Assembly (NCBI GenBank): GCA_027306595.1
Contig: DAHUZI010000016.1
Span: forward strand, 1-64,000
Length of the DNA stretch: 64,000 nt
From: Candidatus Dormiibacterota bacterium
Lineage (GTDB): Bacteria; Chloroflexota; Dormibacteria; Aeolococcales; Bog-877
Direction of reading: 5' to 3'
Positions 36,481-46,036 of this stretch are shown piece after piece. Position numbers and translations under genes: made by a program. The notes beneath the pieces are model-generated. The model was not told the DNA's origin, ran no database searches, and saw nothing but the letters and a program-made list of their open reading frames with translations. Position 1 is the first letter of the stretch. Every line of letters starts with the position of its first letter.

Positions 36481-37518
36481 GTGAACCTCCAGGTGGATGC
36501 GACACGGGTCGGAGGACGCGCTACGGAAACGGACGGCGAGGGTGCGGCTGAGGGCGGCGCGTCGGAGGACGAACCGTTCGACGTCCTGACGACCGGGCGC
36601 GTCGGTGTGGACCTCTACCCCCTCCAGAGCGGCGTTGGCCTGGAGGACGTCACCACCTTCGGCAAGTTCCTGGGCGGCACCGCCACCAACGTCGCGGTCG
36701 CTGCGGCCCGGTTGGGGCGGCGAGCGGCGGTCATCACCCGCACCGGGGCGGATCCATTTGGTGTCTACGTCCACAAGGCGCTCCGTGCGCTCGGGGTCGA
36801 CGATCGCTGGGTGAGCGCGGTGGCGGAGCTGCCCACGCCGGTCACCTTCTGCGAGCTCTTCCCCCCCGACCGCTTCCCGCTCTACTTCTATCGCACGCCC
36901 ACCGCGCCGGATCTCCAGATCCGGCCTGACGACCTGGACCTCGCGGCGATCCGAGCCGCCCGGGTCTTCTGGGTCACGGCGACCGGCCTGTCCCAGGAGC
37001 CCAGCCGGTCGGCAGTCATGGCCGCGCTCGCAGCTCGGGGTCGACGCCGGCTCACCGTTCTCGACCTCGATCACCGTCCGCAATTCTGGCCTTCGATGGC
37101 GGATGCGCGGCGCGAGGTCACCGTAGCCTTGGAGCAGGTCACCGTGGCGGTCGGGAACGTCGAGGAGTGCGAGGTCGCGACCGGCACCCGCGACGCGCGG
37201 GCGGCCGCCGCCGCCCTGCTCGGGCGCGGGCTCGACCTGGCGGTGGTCAAGCGCGGGCCCGATGGGGTCCTCGCGCGGGATCACGGGGCGGAGGTCTCCG
37301 TGCCGGCGGCCCCGATTGCGGTGGTGAACGGGCTCGGGGCCGGCGACGCCTTCGGCGGCGCCCTCTGCCACGGTCTCCTGGCGGAATGGCCGCTCGATCG
37401 GTGCCTGCGCTTTGCGAACACCGCCGGGGCGATCGTGGCCTCCCGGCTCGCCTGCGCCCAAGCTATGCCCACCGCGGAGGAGATCGACGCCGTGATGGGG
37501 GCCGGGCAGCGTGTCTGA
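36481..37518 (+). CDS. iolC: 5-dehydro-2-deoxygluconokinase (PfkB family)
   Basis: DVLTTGRVGVDLYPLQSGVGLEDVTTFGKFLGGTATNVAVAAARLGRRAAVITRTGADPFG...LGAGDAFGGALCHGLL; located with iolB and iolD. Confidence 0.9.
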   Translation: MNLQVDATRVGGRATETDGEGAAEGGASEDEPFDVLTTGRVGVDLYPLQSGVGLEDVTTFGKFLGGTATNVAVAAARLGRRAAVITRTGADPFGVYVHKALRALGVDDRWVSAVAELPTPVTFCELFPPDRFPLYFYRTPTAPDLQIRPDDLDLAAIRAARVFWVTATGLSQEPSRSAVMAALAARGRRRLTVLDLDHRPQFWPSMADARREVTVALEQVTVAVGNVEECEVATGTRDARAAAAALLGRGLDLAVVKRGPDGVLARDHGAEVSVPAAPIAVVNGLGAGDAFGGALCHGLLAEWPLDRCLRFANTAGAIVASRLACAQAMPTAEEIDAVMGAGQRV

Positions 37519-38443
37519 CGACCGGGCGCGCCGCATCGCCCAGCTGCGGCTGCGCCGGCCGGAGGCGATCCAGGAGGCCGCGCGCCGCCGCCGGCGGCTG
37601 GCCCGGCCGGACCGCCCCGATGCGGTGGTGATCGTCGCCGCCGACCACTCGGCCCGGGGGGTGTTCCGGGCCGGGGCCGACCCGCTGGCGATGGCCGACC
37701 GGGGCACTCTGCTGGATCGGGTCCTGGTGGCCCTGGAGCGCCCCGGGGTCGACGGCCTGCTGGCGACCGCCGACGTGATCGAGGACGTTCTCGCCGTCGG
37801 GATTCTGGAGGGGCGCCCGGTGCTCGACGACCGACTCGTGTTCGGGTCCATGAATCGGGGCGGGCTGACGGGCACGGTCTTCGAGATCGATGATCGCTTC
37901 ACCGGCTTCTCCGCGGCGGGCGTCGCCGCCCTTGGGCTCGACGGCGGGAAGATGCTCCTCCGCATCGACCCCGACGACGCCGCGGCGGTCCGGACGTTGG
38001 AGACGTGCGGCCGGGCGGTGACGGAGCTCGCCGAACGTGAGCTGATCGCCCTTGTGGAGGTCTTTGTCTCCCATCGAACCCGGACCCGGGTGCGCAACGA
38101 CCTCGCGCCGGAGTCAGTGATGCGCTCGATTGCCATCGCGTCGGGGCTTGGCTCGACCTCCGCCTACACCTGGCTCAAGGTGCCGGTGGTCGACCGCATG
38201 GAGGAGGTGATGCGGGCCACCCTGCTCCCGTCCCTGATCCTCGGGGGGGAGGTGAGCGGTGACCCGGGGGAGGCCCTGGCGCGCTGGGGCGGGGCACTCC
38301 GCCTTCCCAATGTATGCGGGGTGGTGATGGGGCGCTCGATGCTCTATCCCGCCGATGGGGATGTGGCCGGAGCGGTGGACCGGGTCGTTGAGGAGGTTCG
38401 CACCGCCCGGCCGCGGGCAGACGGCCGGGCGGTCATGGCGTGA
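37511..38443 (+). CDS. Cgl0159-like (beta/alpha)8 aldolase-family protein
   Basis: VVIVAADHSARGVFRAGADPLAMADRGTLLDRVLVALERPGVDGLLATADVIEDVLAVG...LVFGSMNRGGLTGTVFEIDDRFTGF; overlaps iolC end. Confidence 0.7.
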   Translation: MSDDRARRIAQLRLRRPEAIQEAARRRRRLARPDRPDAVVIVAADHSARGVFRAGADPLAMADRGTLLDRVLVALERPGVDGLLATADVIEDVLAVGILEGRPVLDDRLVFGSMNRGGLTGTVFEIDDRFTGFSAAGVAALGLDGGKMLLRIDPDDAAAVRTLETCGRAVTELAERELIALVEVFVSHRTRTRVRNDLAPESVMRSIAIASGLGSTSAYTWLKVPVVDRMEEVMRATLLPSLILGGEVSGDPGEALARWGGALRLPNVCGVVMGRSMLYPADGDVAGAVDRVVEEVRTARPRADGRAVMA

Positions 38444-39360
38444 CCCACCCCCTGCACCTCGCGCGGCCGCCGGGCGGGCCGACCCCGGCCGTAACCCCAT
38501 CGGTCGCGGGCTGGACCTACTGCGGCCTTCGCATCGTCGAGCTCACGCCCGGAGGCTCCCTCGAGCTGACCACCGGGTCGTGCGAGCTGGTGATCCTCCC
38601 GCTGGCCGGAGCCTGCCGAGTCGGCTGCGACGGTCGCGAGTTCGAGCTGGCCGGACGACCCGACGTGTTCTCTCGGGTGACCGACTTCGCGTACGTGCCG
38701 CGCGACGCGACGGTCCGAATCGAGAGCGCTGGCGGCGGGCGCTTCGCGCTCCCCAGCGCCGAGGCCCGCACCCGCCGTGAACCCGTCCATCGACCCGCGG
38801 AGTCGGTCGCCGTCGAGGTTCGTGGTCGGGGGGCGGCCACCCGTCAGGTGAACAACTTCCTCGATCCCAGTGTGCCGATCGCCGATCGGCTCATCGCCGT
38901 TGAGGTGCTGACCCCCGAGGGCAGCTGGTCGAGCTACCCACCCCACAAGCACGACACGCCGGGCCCGGGCGAGGCGAGGCTCGAGGAGATCTACTACTTC
39001 GAGATCGCGCGCCGCGCTCCGGCCGGCCACCGCCGCGTCGGCGAGGGGTTCGCCCTCCAGCGCCTCTACACCGCCGACCGCTCAATTGACCTGTGCGCCG
39101 CGGTTGCCCACGGCGACGTCGTCCTCATCCCCCGCGGCTACCACGGGCCGTCAGTGGCGCCCCCCGGCTATGACCTCTACTACCTCAACGTCCTGGCCGG
39201 ACCGGCCGCGGACCGGACGATGGCCTTCTGCGACGATCCCGCCCATGCGTGGGTGCGAGGTGCCTGGAGCGGTCAGCGTGCCGATGCCCGCCTCCCGATG
39301 ACGTCCGCCGCCGGCGCCGTGGTGATTGCCCCCGACGGATCCGGTCCGGGGACGGCGTGA
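38440..39360 (+). CDS. iolB: 5-deoxy-glucuronate isomerase
   Basis: VGCDGREFELAGRPDVFSRVTDFAYVPRDA...VNNFLDPSVPIADRLIAVEVLTPEGSWSSYPPHKHDT...LEEIYYFEI...DVVLIPRGYHGPSVAPPGYDLYYLNVLAG. Confidence 0.96.
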   Translation: MTHPLHLARPPGGPTPAVTPSVAGWTYCGLRIVELTPGGSLELTTGSCELVILPLAGACRVGCDGREFELAGRPDVFSRVTDFAYVPRDATVRIESAGGGRFALPSAEARTRREPVHRPAESVAVEVRGRGAATRQVNNFLDPSVPIADRLIAVEVLTPEGSWSSYPPHKHDTPGPGEARLEEIYYFEIARRAPAGHRRVGEGFALQRLYTADRSIDLCAAVAHGDVVLIPRGYHGPSVAPPGYDLYYLNVLAGPAADRTMAFCDDPAHAWVRGAWSGQRADARLPMTSAAGAVVIAPDGSGPGTA

Positions 39361-41255
39361 TGCGGGAGCCCGGCGCGGGGAGCTCCGCCGAGACCCGGCG
39401 CTTGACCATGGCCCAGGCGCTCGTCCTCTACTGTTCACGGCAGTACACCGATGCAGCCGGCGAGCGACGACGGCTCATCCCGCGTGTGCTCGGCATCTTC
39501 GGCCACGGCAACGTCGCCGGGCTGGGCGCCGCCCTCGATGAGTTCCGCAACCAGATGCCGTACGTGCAGGGGCGCAACGAGCAATCGCTCGTGCACGCGG
39601 CGGTGGCCTACGCCAAGGCGTCGCGGCGGCGCTCGGTCCTCGCGGTGACCTCGTCGATCGGTCCCGGTGCCACCAACATGGTGACCGGCGCCGCGCTGGC
39701 GACGATCAACCGGCTCCCGGTCCTGCTCCTTCCCGGTGACGTCTACGCCACCCGGCGACAAGGCCCGGTGCTCCAACAGCTCGAGCACCCCCTGGCGGGG
39801 GATCTCAGCGTGAACGACTGCTTCCGCCCGGTCGCGCGCTTCTTCGACCGGATCTGGCGACCCGAGCAGCTGCTCACCGCCCTCCCGGAGGCGATGCGGG
39901 TGCTCACCAGTCCGGTCGAGGCGGGGGCGGTCGTGCTGGCCCTGCCCCAGGACGTGCAGTCCGAGGCCTACGACTACCCGGATGCGTTCTTCTCCGAACG
40001 GACGTGGACGATCGAGCGAGTCGAGCCCTCGCCCGGCCAGGTCGAGCAGGTGGCAGCCCTGCTGGCGGCGGCGACGCGACCCCTAATCGTCGCCGGGGGC
40101 GGGGTCGTGTACGCCGAGGCGGAGGCGGCCCTGGCGAGCCTCGCCGGTCGGTTCGGCATCCCGGTGGCGGAGACGTTCGCCGGCAAGGGTGCCGTCCAGC
40201 AGGCGCGGTGGTGGGGGCTGGGCGGGCTGGGCGTGGAGGGCAATCCCGCCGCCAACCAGGTGGCCACCAGCGCTGATCTCATCGTTCAGGTCGGGACCCG
40301 GCTCACCGATTTCGCCACCGCCTCCCAGTCCTTGTTCCAGCACCCGTCGGTGCGGTTCGCGTCGATCAACCTGAGCGACCGCGATGCTCGCAAGCAGGGG
40401 GCGGCGCCCATGGTCGCCGACGCCCGCCTGGGCCTGGAGGCGCTCGGGCGGGCGGCGGCGGTCGCCGGCGTGCGCCCCCGCCCGGCCTGGGAGCGCGAGA
40501 TCCGCGCGGCGCTGGCCCGCTGGGGCCCGCTGCGCACAGCCGCCCTCGCGCCGCAAGGGCGCCCGCTGACCCAAGGGCAGCTGATCGGGCTCCTCCAGGC
40601 CGCCGCTCGGGATGGGGATACGATCCTCGCCGCCGCCGGCGGTGCGCCCGGCGACCTCCTCAAGGTCTGGGACGCGACGGGCGGTCGCCGCTGCCACCTG
40701 GAGTTCGGCTATTCGTGCATGGGGTACGAGATCCCGGCCACCCTCGGGGTGCGACTGGCGCAACCGGAGGGCGAGGTCATCGCCCTGATCGGAGATGGGA
40801 CCTTCCTCATGCAGCCGTCGGAGATCGCCACGGCGGTCCAGGAGGGGCTTCGGATCACGGTTGTCGTGGCCGAGAACCACGCCTTCCACAGCATCGACCG
40901 TCTGCAGGGGTCCCGAACCGGTCGGCGCTTCGGCACCGAGTTCCGGCTCCGCCGCCCCGGCGCGGCAGCGGCCGAGGGGGCGTACCTCCCGCTCGATCTC
41001 GCCGCCGTGGCTCGGGGGCTGGGGGCGACGGCGCTGCGCGTCGACACCGCCGAGGCGGCGCGCTCCGCTCTGGCGACCGCGCGCCGCCAGCCCGGCCCGA
41101 CCGTCGTCGTCGCCGAAGTCGCGCCCCACGAGGACCTTCCCCCGGCAGGGACCTGGTGGGATGTGGCGCCGCCGGCGGTCGCCGGGCTGCCCGAAGTCGG
41201 CCCGCTGCGCCAGGCCTACGACCGCGACCGGCTCCTGCAGCGATGGCACGGGTGA
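39360..41255 (+). CDS. iolD: 3D-(3,5/4)-trihydroxycyclohexane-1,2-dione acylhydrolase (ThDP enzyme)
   Basis: RRLTMAQALVLYCSRQYTDAAGERRRLIPRVLGIFGHGNVAGLGAALDE...MPYVQGRNEQSLVHAAVAYAKA...; ATGA overlap with iolB stop. Confidence 0.96.
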   Translation: MREPGAGSSAETRRLTMAQALVLYCSRQYTDAAGERRRLIPRVLGIFGHGNVAGLGAALDEFRNQMPYVQGRNEQSLVHAAVAYAKASRRRSVLAVTSSIGPGATNMVTGAALATINRLPVLLLPGDVYATRRQGPVLQQLEHPLAGDLSVNDCFRPVARFFDRIWRPEQLLTALPEAMRVLTSPVEAGAVVLALPQDVQSEAYDYPDAFFSERTWTIERVEPSPGQVEQVAALLAAATRPLIVAGGGVVYAEAEAALASLAGRFGIPVAETFAGKGAVQQARWWGLGGLGVEGNPAANQVATSADLIVQVGTRLTDFATASQSLFQHPSVRFASINLSDRDARKQGAAPMVADARLGLEALGRAAAVAGVRPRPAWEREIRAALARWGPLRTAALAPQGRPLTQGQLIGLLQAAARDGDTILAAAGGAPGDLLKVWDATGGRRCHLEFGYSCMGYEIPATLGVRLAQPEGEVIALIGDGTFLMQPSEIATAVQEGLRITVVVAENHAFHSIDRLQGSRTGRRFGTEFRLRRPGAAAAEGAYLPLDLAAVARGLGATALRVDTAEAARSALATARRQPGPTVVVAEVAPHEDLPPAGTWWDVAPPAVAGLPEVGPLRQAYDRDRLLQRWHG

Positions 41256-42325
41256 GCGTCACCAAGGTGGGGGCGCTGCCGGGGGGGCCACCGCCACCGG
41301 CGATGCGCGCCGCCGTCTTCGCCGGGCCGGGCCGGGTGGTGATTGCCCAGCGTCCGGTGCCGGCCCTAGGCGACGATGACGTGCTCCTGGCGGTCGATGG
41401 GTGCGGGATCTGCGGCACCGACCTTCACATCCTCGAGGACCCGCCCGGCCATCCGGCGACTCCAGGGGTCGTCCTCGGTCACGAGATGATCGGCCGGGTT
41501 GCCGCGCGCGGGCCAGCCGCCCGCGGCCTGAGCGATGGCGACCGCGTCGCGGTGGCGCCGAATCTCCCCTGCGGCTGGTGCCGGTTCTGCAAACTCGGGG
41601 CGCCCAGCCACTGCGAGCACCTCAGCGCCCTGGGCATCTTCCGCGACGGGGGGCTGGCGGAATGGGTGACCGCCCCGGCGTCGGCCTGCCATCGCATCGG
41701 CGAGGCGGTTCCCACCGCGGTCGCCGCGCTGGCGGAGCCGCTCTCCTGCGTCCTCAACGGCGTCGACCAGGCGCAGCCCCTGGCCGGCGAGGTCGCCCTC
41801 GTCCTCGGCGCCGGCGCCATCGGGCTCCTCTTCGTCGCCGTCCTGCGGGCGAGCGGGGTGCGATGCGTCGTGGTCGAGCCAGTCGCAGCCCGCCGCGCCC
41901 TCGCCGAGCGGCTGGGGGCGGTCGCGGCCGTTGACCCGGAGGCGGTCGGGGCCGAGGCCGACCTCGACGGCCTCCTGCCGGAGGGCGCCGACCTCGTCGT
42001 CGACGCGGTCGGTTCCCAGCTCGCCGTGGCCGTCCCCCGGACGCGGCCCCGGGGCCGGGTGGTCCTGTTTGGCATGGACAGCCGGGCCCGCGCTGCGGTC
42101 ACCCAGAACGACCTCACCCGGCACGAGATCCGGCTGCTCGGCAGCTATGTCGGCGACCACGCCGTGCCGCGGGCGGTGCGGCTGCTGGAGTCGGGCCTGG
42201 TGGACGTCGAGCCGATCGTCAGCCGCGTCTGGCCCCTCGAGCGGCTGCCCGATGCGCTGACCGCTCTCCGCGCCGGGCGGGCGGTGAAGATCGTGCTCGC
42301 CCCGGCGCTCAACCCCGGGGCCTGA
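41243..42325 (+). CDS. zinc-dependent medium-chain alcohol/polyol dehydrogenase
   Basis: DGCGICGTDLHILEDPPGHPATPGVVLGHEMIGRVAARG...CGWCRFCKLGAPSHCEHLSALGIFRDGGLAEWV. Confidence 0.9.
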   Translation: MARVSVTKVGALPGGPPPPAMRAAVFAGPGRVVIAQRPVPALGDDDVLLAVDGCGICGTDLHILEDPPGHPATPGVVLGHEMIGRVAARGPAARGLSDGDRVAVAPNLPCGWCRFCKLGAPSHCEHLSALGIFRDGGLAEWVTAPASACHRIGEAVPTAVAALAEPLSCVLNGVDQAQPLAGEVALVLGAGAIGLLFVAVLRASGVRCVVVEPVAARRALAERLGAVAAVDPEAVGAEADLDGLLPEGADLVVDAVGSQLAVAVPRTRPRGRVVLFGMDSRARAAVTQNDLTRHEIRLLGSYVGDHAVPRAVRLLESGLVDVEPIVSRVWPLERLPDALTALRAGRAVKIVLAPALNPGA

Positions 42326-42334
42326 GCCAGGGCG

Positions 42335-42353
42335 GCGGGCGGTCAGCGCCCGC
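42335..42353. terminator. hairpin between convergent ADH and coxM-like genes
   Basis: GCGGGCG-GTCAG-CGCCCGC, perfect 7-bp stem. Confidence 0.5.
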
Positions 42354-42367
42354 GCGCCCCGGACGGC

Positions 42368-43177
42368 TCAGGCTGTCGCCTCCTCCAGTGCCCGCTGGGT
42401 GAGCACCCGGGCCAGGTGGCATCGGTAGTCGGCGCTGGCCCGAAGGTCGGACGGCGGGGTCAGCCCGTCGGCGGCGCGCGCGCCGGCCCCGGCGGCGCTC
42501 TCGCCCTGGGCCAGGGCGGCTTCGGCGGCCCGCGCGCGCAGCGGCGTCGGCCCGCAATTCGTCAGTCCGAGCCGCCAGCCGCCGTCGAGCCGCTGGGCCG
42601 CCACCCCCACGATCGCCCAGTCGCAGCGCCGGCGCCGAAACTTCACGTACCGGTGGGGACCGGGCGCGACCGGGAAGGCGATCTCGCGGATCACCTCGTC
42701 CGCCTCCAGCGGGGTGGTGAAGATGTGCTGGAAGAAGTCGGCGGCAGCGTGGGTCGTCCGGGTGGTGACGATCTCGGCGTCAAGCATGAGGGCCAGGGTC
42801 GGGTAGTCGCCGGCAGGATCGGCATGGGCGATCACCCCGCCGATGGTGCCGCGCGCACGGACCTGGAGGTCGCCGACCTCGGCGGCCATCGCCGCGAGCA
42901 AGGGCAGCGCCCCGCGGACGACTGGCGAGGCTGCCAGCTGAGCGTGACGGGTCAGGGCACCGACTCGCAGGCGGTCGCCATCGACCCGGACGCCGTCGAG
43001 GCCGGGAACGCGCCCGAGGTCGACCAGCGCCGTCGGCTGGGCTAGCCGCAGCCGCATCAGGGGGATGAGGCTGTGGCCGCCGGCCAGCACCTTGGCCTCG
43101 GGCCCCAGCTCACGGAGCAGGCGGGTCGCATCATCGAGGTCCGAGGCGCGCCGGTACTCGAAGCTGGCGGGGATCAT
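42368..43177 (-). CDS. Mo-hydroxylase FAD-binding medium subunit (CoxM-like)
   Basis: FEYRRASDLDDATRLLRELGPEAKVLAGGHSLIPLMRLRLAQPTALVDLGRVPGLDGV...ARGTIGGVIAHADPAGDYPTL. Confidence 0.92.
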   Translation of the reverse strand: MIPASFEYRRASDLDDATRLLRELGPEAKVLAGGHSLIPLMRLRLAQPTALVDLGRVPGLDGVRVDGDRLRVGALTRHAQLAASPVVRGALPLLAAMAAEVGDLQVRARGTIGGVIAHADPAGDYPTLALMLDAEIVTTRTTHAAADFFQHIFTTPLEADEVIREIAFPVAPGPHRYVKFRRRRCDWAIVGVAAQRLDGGWRLGLTNCGPTPLRARAAEAALAQGESAAGAGARAADGLTPPSDLRASADYRCHLARVLTQRALEEATA

Positions 43178-45522
43178 GGGCGTCGAGCCTCCTGGATCAG
43201 GCGCCAGAGCCGGTCCGGGCTGGCTGGCATGTCGACATGGCGGATGCCGAACGGCTGGAGCGCGTCGGACACGGCGTTGATGACCGCGGCGCTGGCGGCG
43301 ATGGTGCCGGCCTCGCCGACACCCTTCACCCCCAGGGCGTTGATCGGACTTGGGGTGACGGTCCGGCTCAGCTCCGGCACCGGCAGCTCGCTCATCGTCG
43401 GCACGAGGTAGTCGAGCAGGGTGCCGGTCCGAAGCTGTCCGGAGTCGGGGTCGTAGACGACCTCCTCGAACAGGGCCTGGGCGATCCCCTGGGCGATCCC
43501 CCCCTGGATCTGGCCGTCCACGATCATCGGGTTGACGACCGTGCCGCAGTCGTCGACCGCCACGTAGCGGTCGATCGTCACCTGGCCGGTCTCGGCGTCG
43601 ACTTCGGCAACGCAGACGTGAGCGCCGAACGGCCAGACGAAGTTGGCGGGGTCGAAGTAGTGAACAGCCTCCAGCCCCTGCTCCATCCCATGGGGCAGGT
43701 CGGGGCCGTAGGCGGCGAGCGCGACCTCGGCGAAGCTTCTCGACGCGGCCGGGCTCCCCCGCACGGCAAAGCGGCCGCCCTCGAAGATGACGTCGGCCTC
43801 GTCCGCCTCCAGCAGATGGGCGGCAAGTCGGCGCGCCTTCTCCACCACCTTGATGGTGGCGCCACGAATCGCCATCCCGCCCACCGACAGGCTCCGGCTT
43901 CCGTACGTGCCGTAGCCAAACCCCGTCCCTTCGTCAGTGTCGCCGTGGTGGAGCTCGACCTGCTCGATGGGGATCCCCAGGGTGGCGGCCGCGATCTGGG
44001 CGAAGGTCGTGTCGTGACCCTGCCCCTGGGCGTGGGTCCCGACGTACACGGCCACTGATCCGGTCGGGAACACCCGCACCTGCGCCCCCTCCACCAGGGC
44101 GATGCCGCCGGTGGCCGCGGCGGTGGCCGCGCTGGGCCCGAGGCCGCAGATCTCGACGTAGGTCGAGAGGCCGATCCCCAGGTAGCGGCCCTGGAGGCGG
44201 AGCGCTGCTTGACGGTGGCGGAGTGCCGGGTAGTCGACCAGGTCGAGGGCGCGAGCCAGCGTCCGCCCGTAGTCCCCCGAGTCGTACACGAGCCCGAAGG
44301 GATTGGTGAACGGGAACGCCTCCGCGAAGTTGCGGCGCCGTACCTCCGCCGGATCCATCCCCAGCTCGCCGGCCAGCCGGTCGACCATCCGCTCGACCAG
44401 GTGGGTGCCCTCCGGGCGTCCGGCCCCGCGGTAGGGGTCCGTGGGCACCTTGTTGGTCAGCACTCCCACGGTGCGCCCCTCGACCCCGCGCCATCGGTAG
44501 GCCCCCGGGGCCATGTACACCGCCACCGCCTGGAAGGCGCCGAAGGTGCCGCAGTAGGCGCCGACGTCGAGGATCTGGGTGAGCCGCATCCCAAGGAGGG
44601 TGCCGTCGCGCTTGGCGGCCACCTCGACGTCGTACACCTGCCCGCGCCCGTGGCTGGTGCCGACCATTGCCTCGCTTCGCGTCTCCACCCACCGCACCGG
44701 GCGTCCCAGCAGTCGCGCCGCGGCGGGCACGAGGTAGTCCTCGGGATAGGGGCTGATCTTGCATCCGAACCCACCCCCCACGTCCCGCGAGACCACCCGC
44801 ACCTGGGTCTCGGCCATGCCCAGGGCCTGGCTCACGAAGAGGCGGATGAAGTGCGGGTTCTGGCTCCCCAAGCGGATCGTCAGCCGGCCCCCGTAGGGAT
44901 CGGGCTCGGCGATGACCACCCGCGGCTCCATCGCCGTCGGGGCCAGCCGCTGCTGCCCGATCCGCTCGCGGATGACCACCTCCGCCTCGGCGAACGCCGC
45001 GGCCACGTCGCCGCCGGTGTAGGTGACGTCCCAGCACACATTGTCCGGCGCCCCGGCGTGGGTGCGGGCGCTGTCGGCCTCAAGCGCCCGATCCGGGTCC
45101 ACCACCGCTTGCAACGGCTCGTAGTCGACGTCGACCAGCTCGGCGGCGTCCGCGGCCGCCGTCCGCGACAGCGCCACGACCACCGCCACCGGCTCACCCT
45201 GGTAGACGACCTCGCGGTCGGCGATCGGGAACCGCTCCGGCACCTGGCGCTTGTCGGCCACGAACGACGGGGTCACCGGCATCGTGCCCCGGAGCACGGC
45301 ACGGAAGTCGGCTCCCACCAGCACTCGAAGCACCCCCGGCGCGGCCACGGCCCTGGCGGTGTCGAGGGAGCGGATAAGCGCGTGCGGATGCGGGCTCCGC
45401 ACCACCTGGAGGGCGGTGCAGCCGCGCGGCTCCCCGTCGTCGGTGTAGTGGCCGTGCCCGGTGATGAGGCGGGGGTCTTCGCGGCGCTGAACGCGGGCGC
45501 CGACCAGCTGGGAGACGGCCAT
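43174..45522 (-). CDS. Mo-hydroxylase large subunit (CoxL-like, form-II/xanthine dehydrogenase-type)
   Basis: VGARVQRREDPRLITGHGHYTDD...VSRDVGGGFGCKISPYPED...PYRGAGRPEGTHLVERMVDRLA (PYRGAGR encoded at 44416-44436). Confidence 0.92.
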   Translation of the reverse strand: MAVSQLVGARVQRREDPRLITGHGHYTDDGEPRGCTALQVVRSPHPHALIRSLDTARAVAAPGVLRVLVGADFRAVLRGTMPVTPSFVADKRQVPERFPIADREVVYQGEPVAVVVALSRTAAADAAELVDVDYEPLQAVVDPDRALEADSARTHAGAPDNVCWDVTYTGGDVAAAFAEAEVVIRERIGQQRLAPTAMEPRVVIAEPDPYGGRLTIRLGSQNPHFIRLFVSQALGMAETQVRVVSRDVGGGFGCKISPYPEDYLVPAAARLLGRPVRWVETRSEAMVGTSHGRGQVYDVEVAAKRDGTLLGMRLTQILDVGAYCGTFGAFQAVAVYMAPGAYRWRGVEGRTVGVLTNKVPTDPYRGAGRPEGTHLVERMVDRLAGELGMDPAEVRRRNFAEAFPFTNPFGLVYDSGDYGRTLARALDLVDYPALRHRQAALRLQGRYLGIGLSTYVEICGLGPSAATAAATGGIALVEGAQVRVFPTGSVAVYVGTHAQGQGHDTTFAQIAAATLGIPIEQVELHHGDTDEGTGFGYGTYGSRSLSVGGMAIRGATIKVVEKARRLAAHLLEADEADVIFEGGRFAVRGSPAASRSFAEVALAAYGPDLPHGMEQGLEAVHYFDPANFVWPFGAHVCVAEVDAETGQVTIDRYVAVDDCGTVVNPMIVDGQIQGGIAQGIAQALFEEVVYDPDSGQLRTGTLLDYLVPTMSELPVPELSRTVTPSPINALGVKGVGEAGTIAASAAVINAVSDALQPFGIRHVDMPASPDRLWRLIQEARRP

Positions 45523-45526
45523 CGCC

Positions 45527-46036
45527 CTACTCCGACGACCGCGCGGAGGCGCTGGCGGCGGTCGACCCGCTCAGCATGCGGCGGCTCGCGGTGCGGACCG
45601 CCTTCAGGATGTTGACATAGCCGGTGCAGCGGCAGAGGTTGCCCTCGAGGCCGATCTTGATCTCGTCATCGGTGGGGTTGGGGTTGTCGCTGAGGAGCTT
45701 GGCGGCCGTCATGATGAACCCCGGGGTGCAATAGCCGCACTGGAGTCCGTGCTCATCCCAGAACGCCTGCTGGAGCGGGTGCAGCTCATCGCCGCGCGCC
45801 ATCCCCTCGATGGTGGTGATGGCGGCGCCGTCCGCCTGCACCGCCAGGACGGTGCACGACTTGACGGCGTCACCGTCGAGCAGGACCGTGCAGGCGCCGC
45901 ACTGGCTCGTGTCGCAGCCGACGTGGGTGCCGGTGAGCCCCACGGTCTCGCGCAGGTGGTGGACGAGAAGCGTGCGCGGCTCGACCTCGTCCTCGTGCGA
46001 CATCCCGTTGATCGTCATCGTGACCCGCTCGCCCAT
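45527..46036 (-). CDS. Mo-hydroxylase 2Fe-2S small subunit (CoxS-like)
   Basis: [33 protein letters not shown]...[14 protein letters not shown]...[19 protein letters not shown] 46036, the ORF-track extension to 49411 is a shadow ORF. Confidence 0.94.
   Translation of the reverse strand: MGERVTMTINGMSHEDEVEPRTLLVHHLRETVGLTGTHVGCDTSQCGACTVLLDGDAVKSCTVLAVQADGAAITTIEGMARGDELHPLQQAFWDEHGLQCGYCTPGFIMTAAKLLSDNPNPTDDEIKIGLEGNLCRCTGYVNILKAVRTASRRMLSGSTAASASARSSE

Noticed and set aside
36247-38136. 629-aa minus ORF
   Set aside because: Antisense to iolC and the aldolase gene, which have clear family signatures.
43174-45522. Annotation as aerobic CO dehydrogenase (coxL)
   Set aside because: The form-I signature AYxCSFR is absent; PYRGAGR is present instead, so only a CoxL-like/form-II label is justified.
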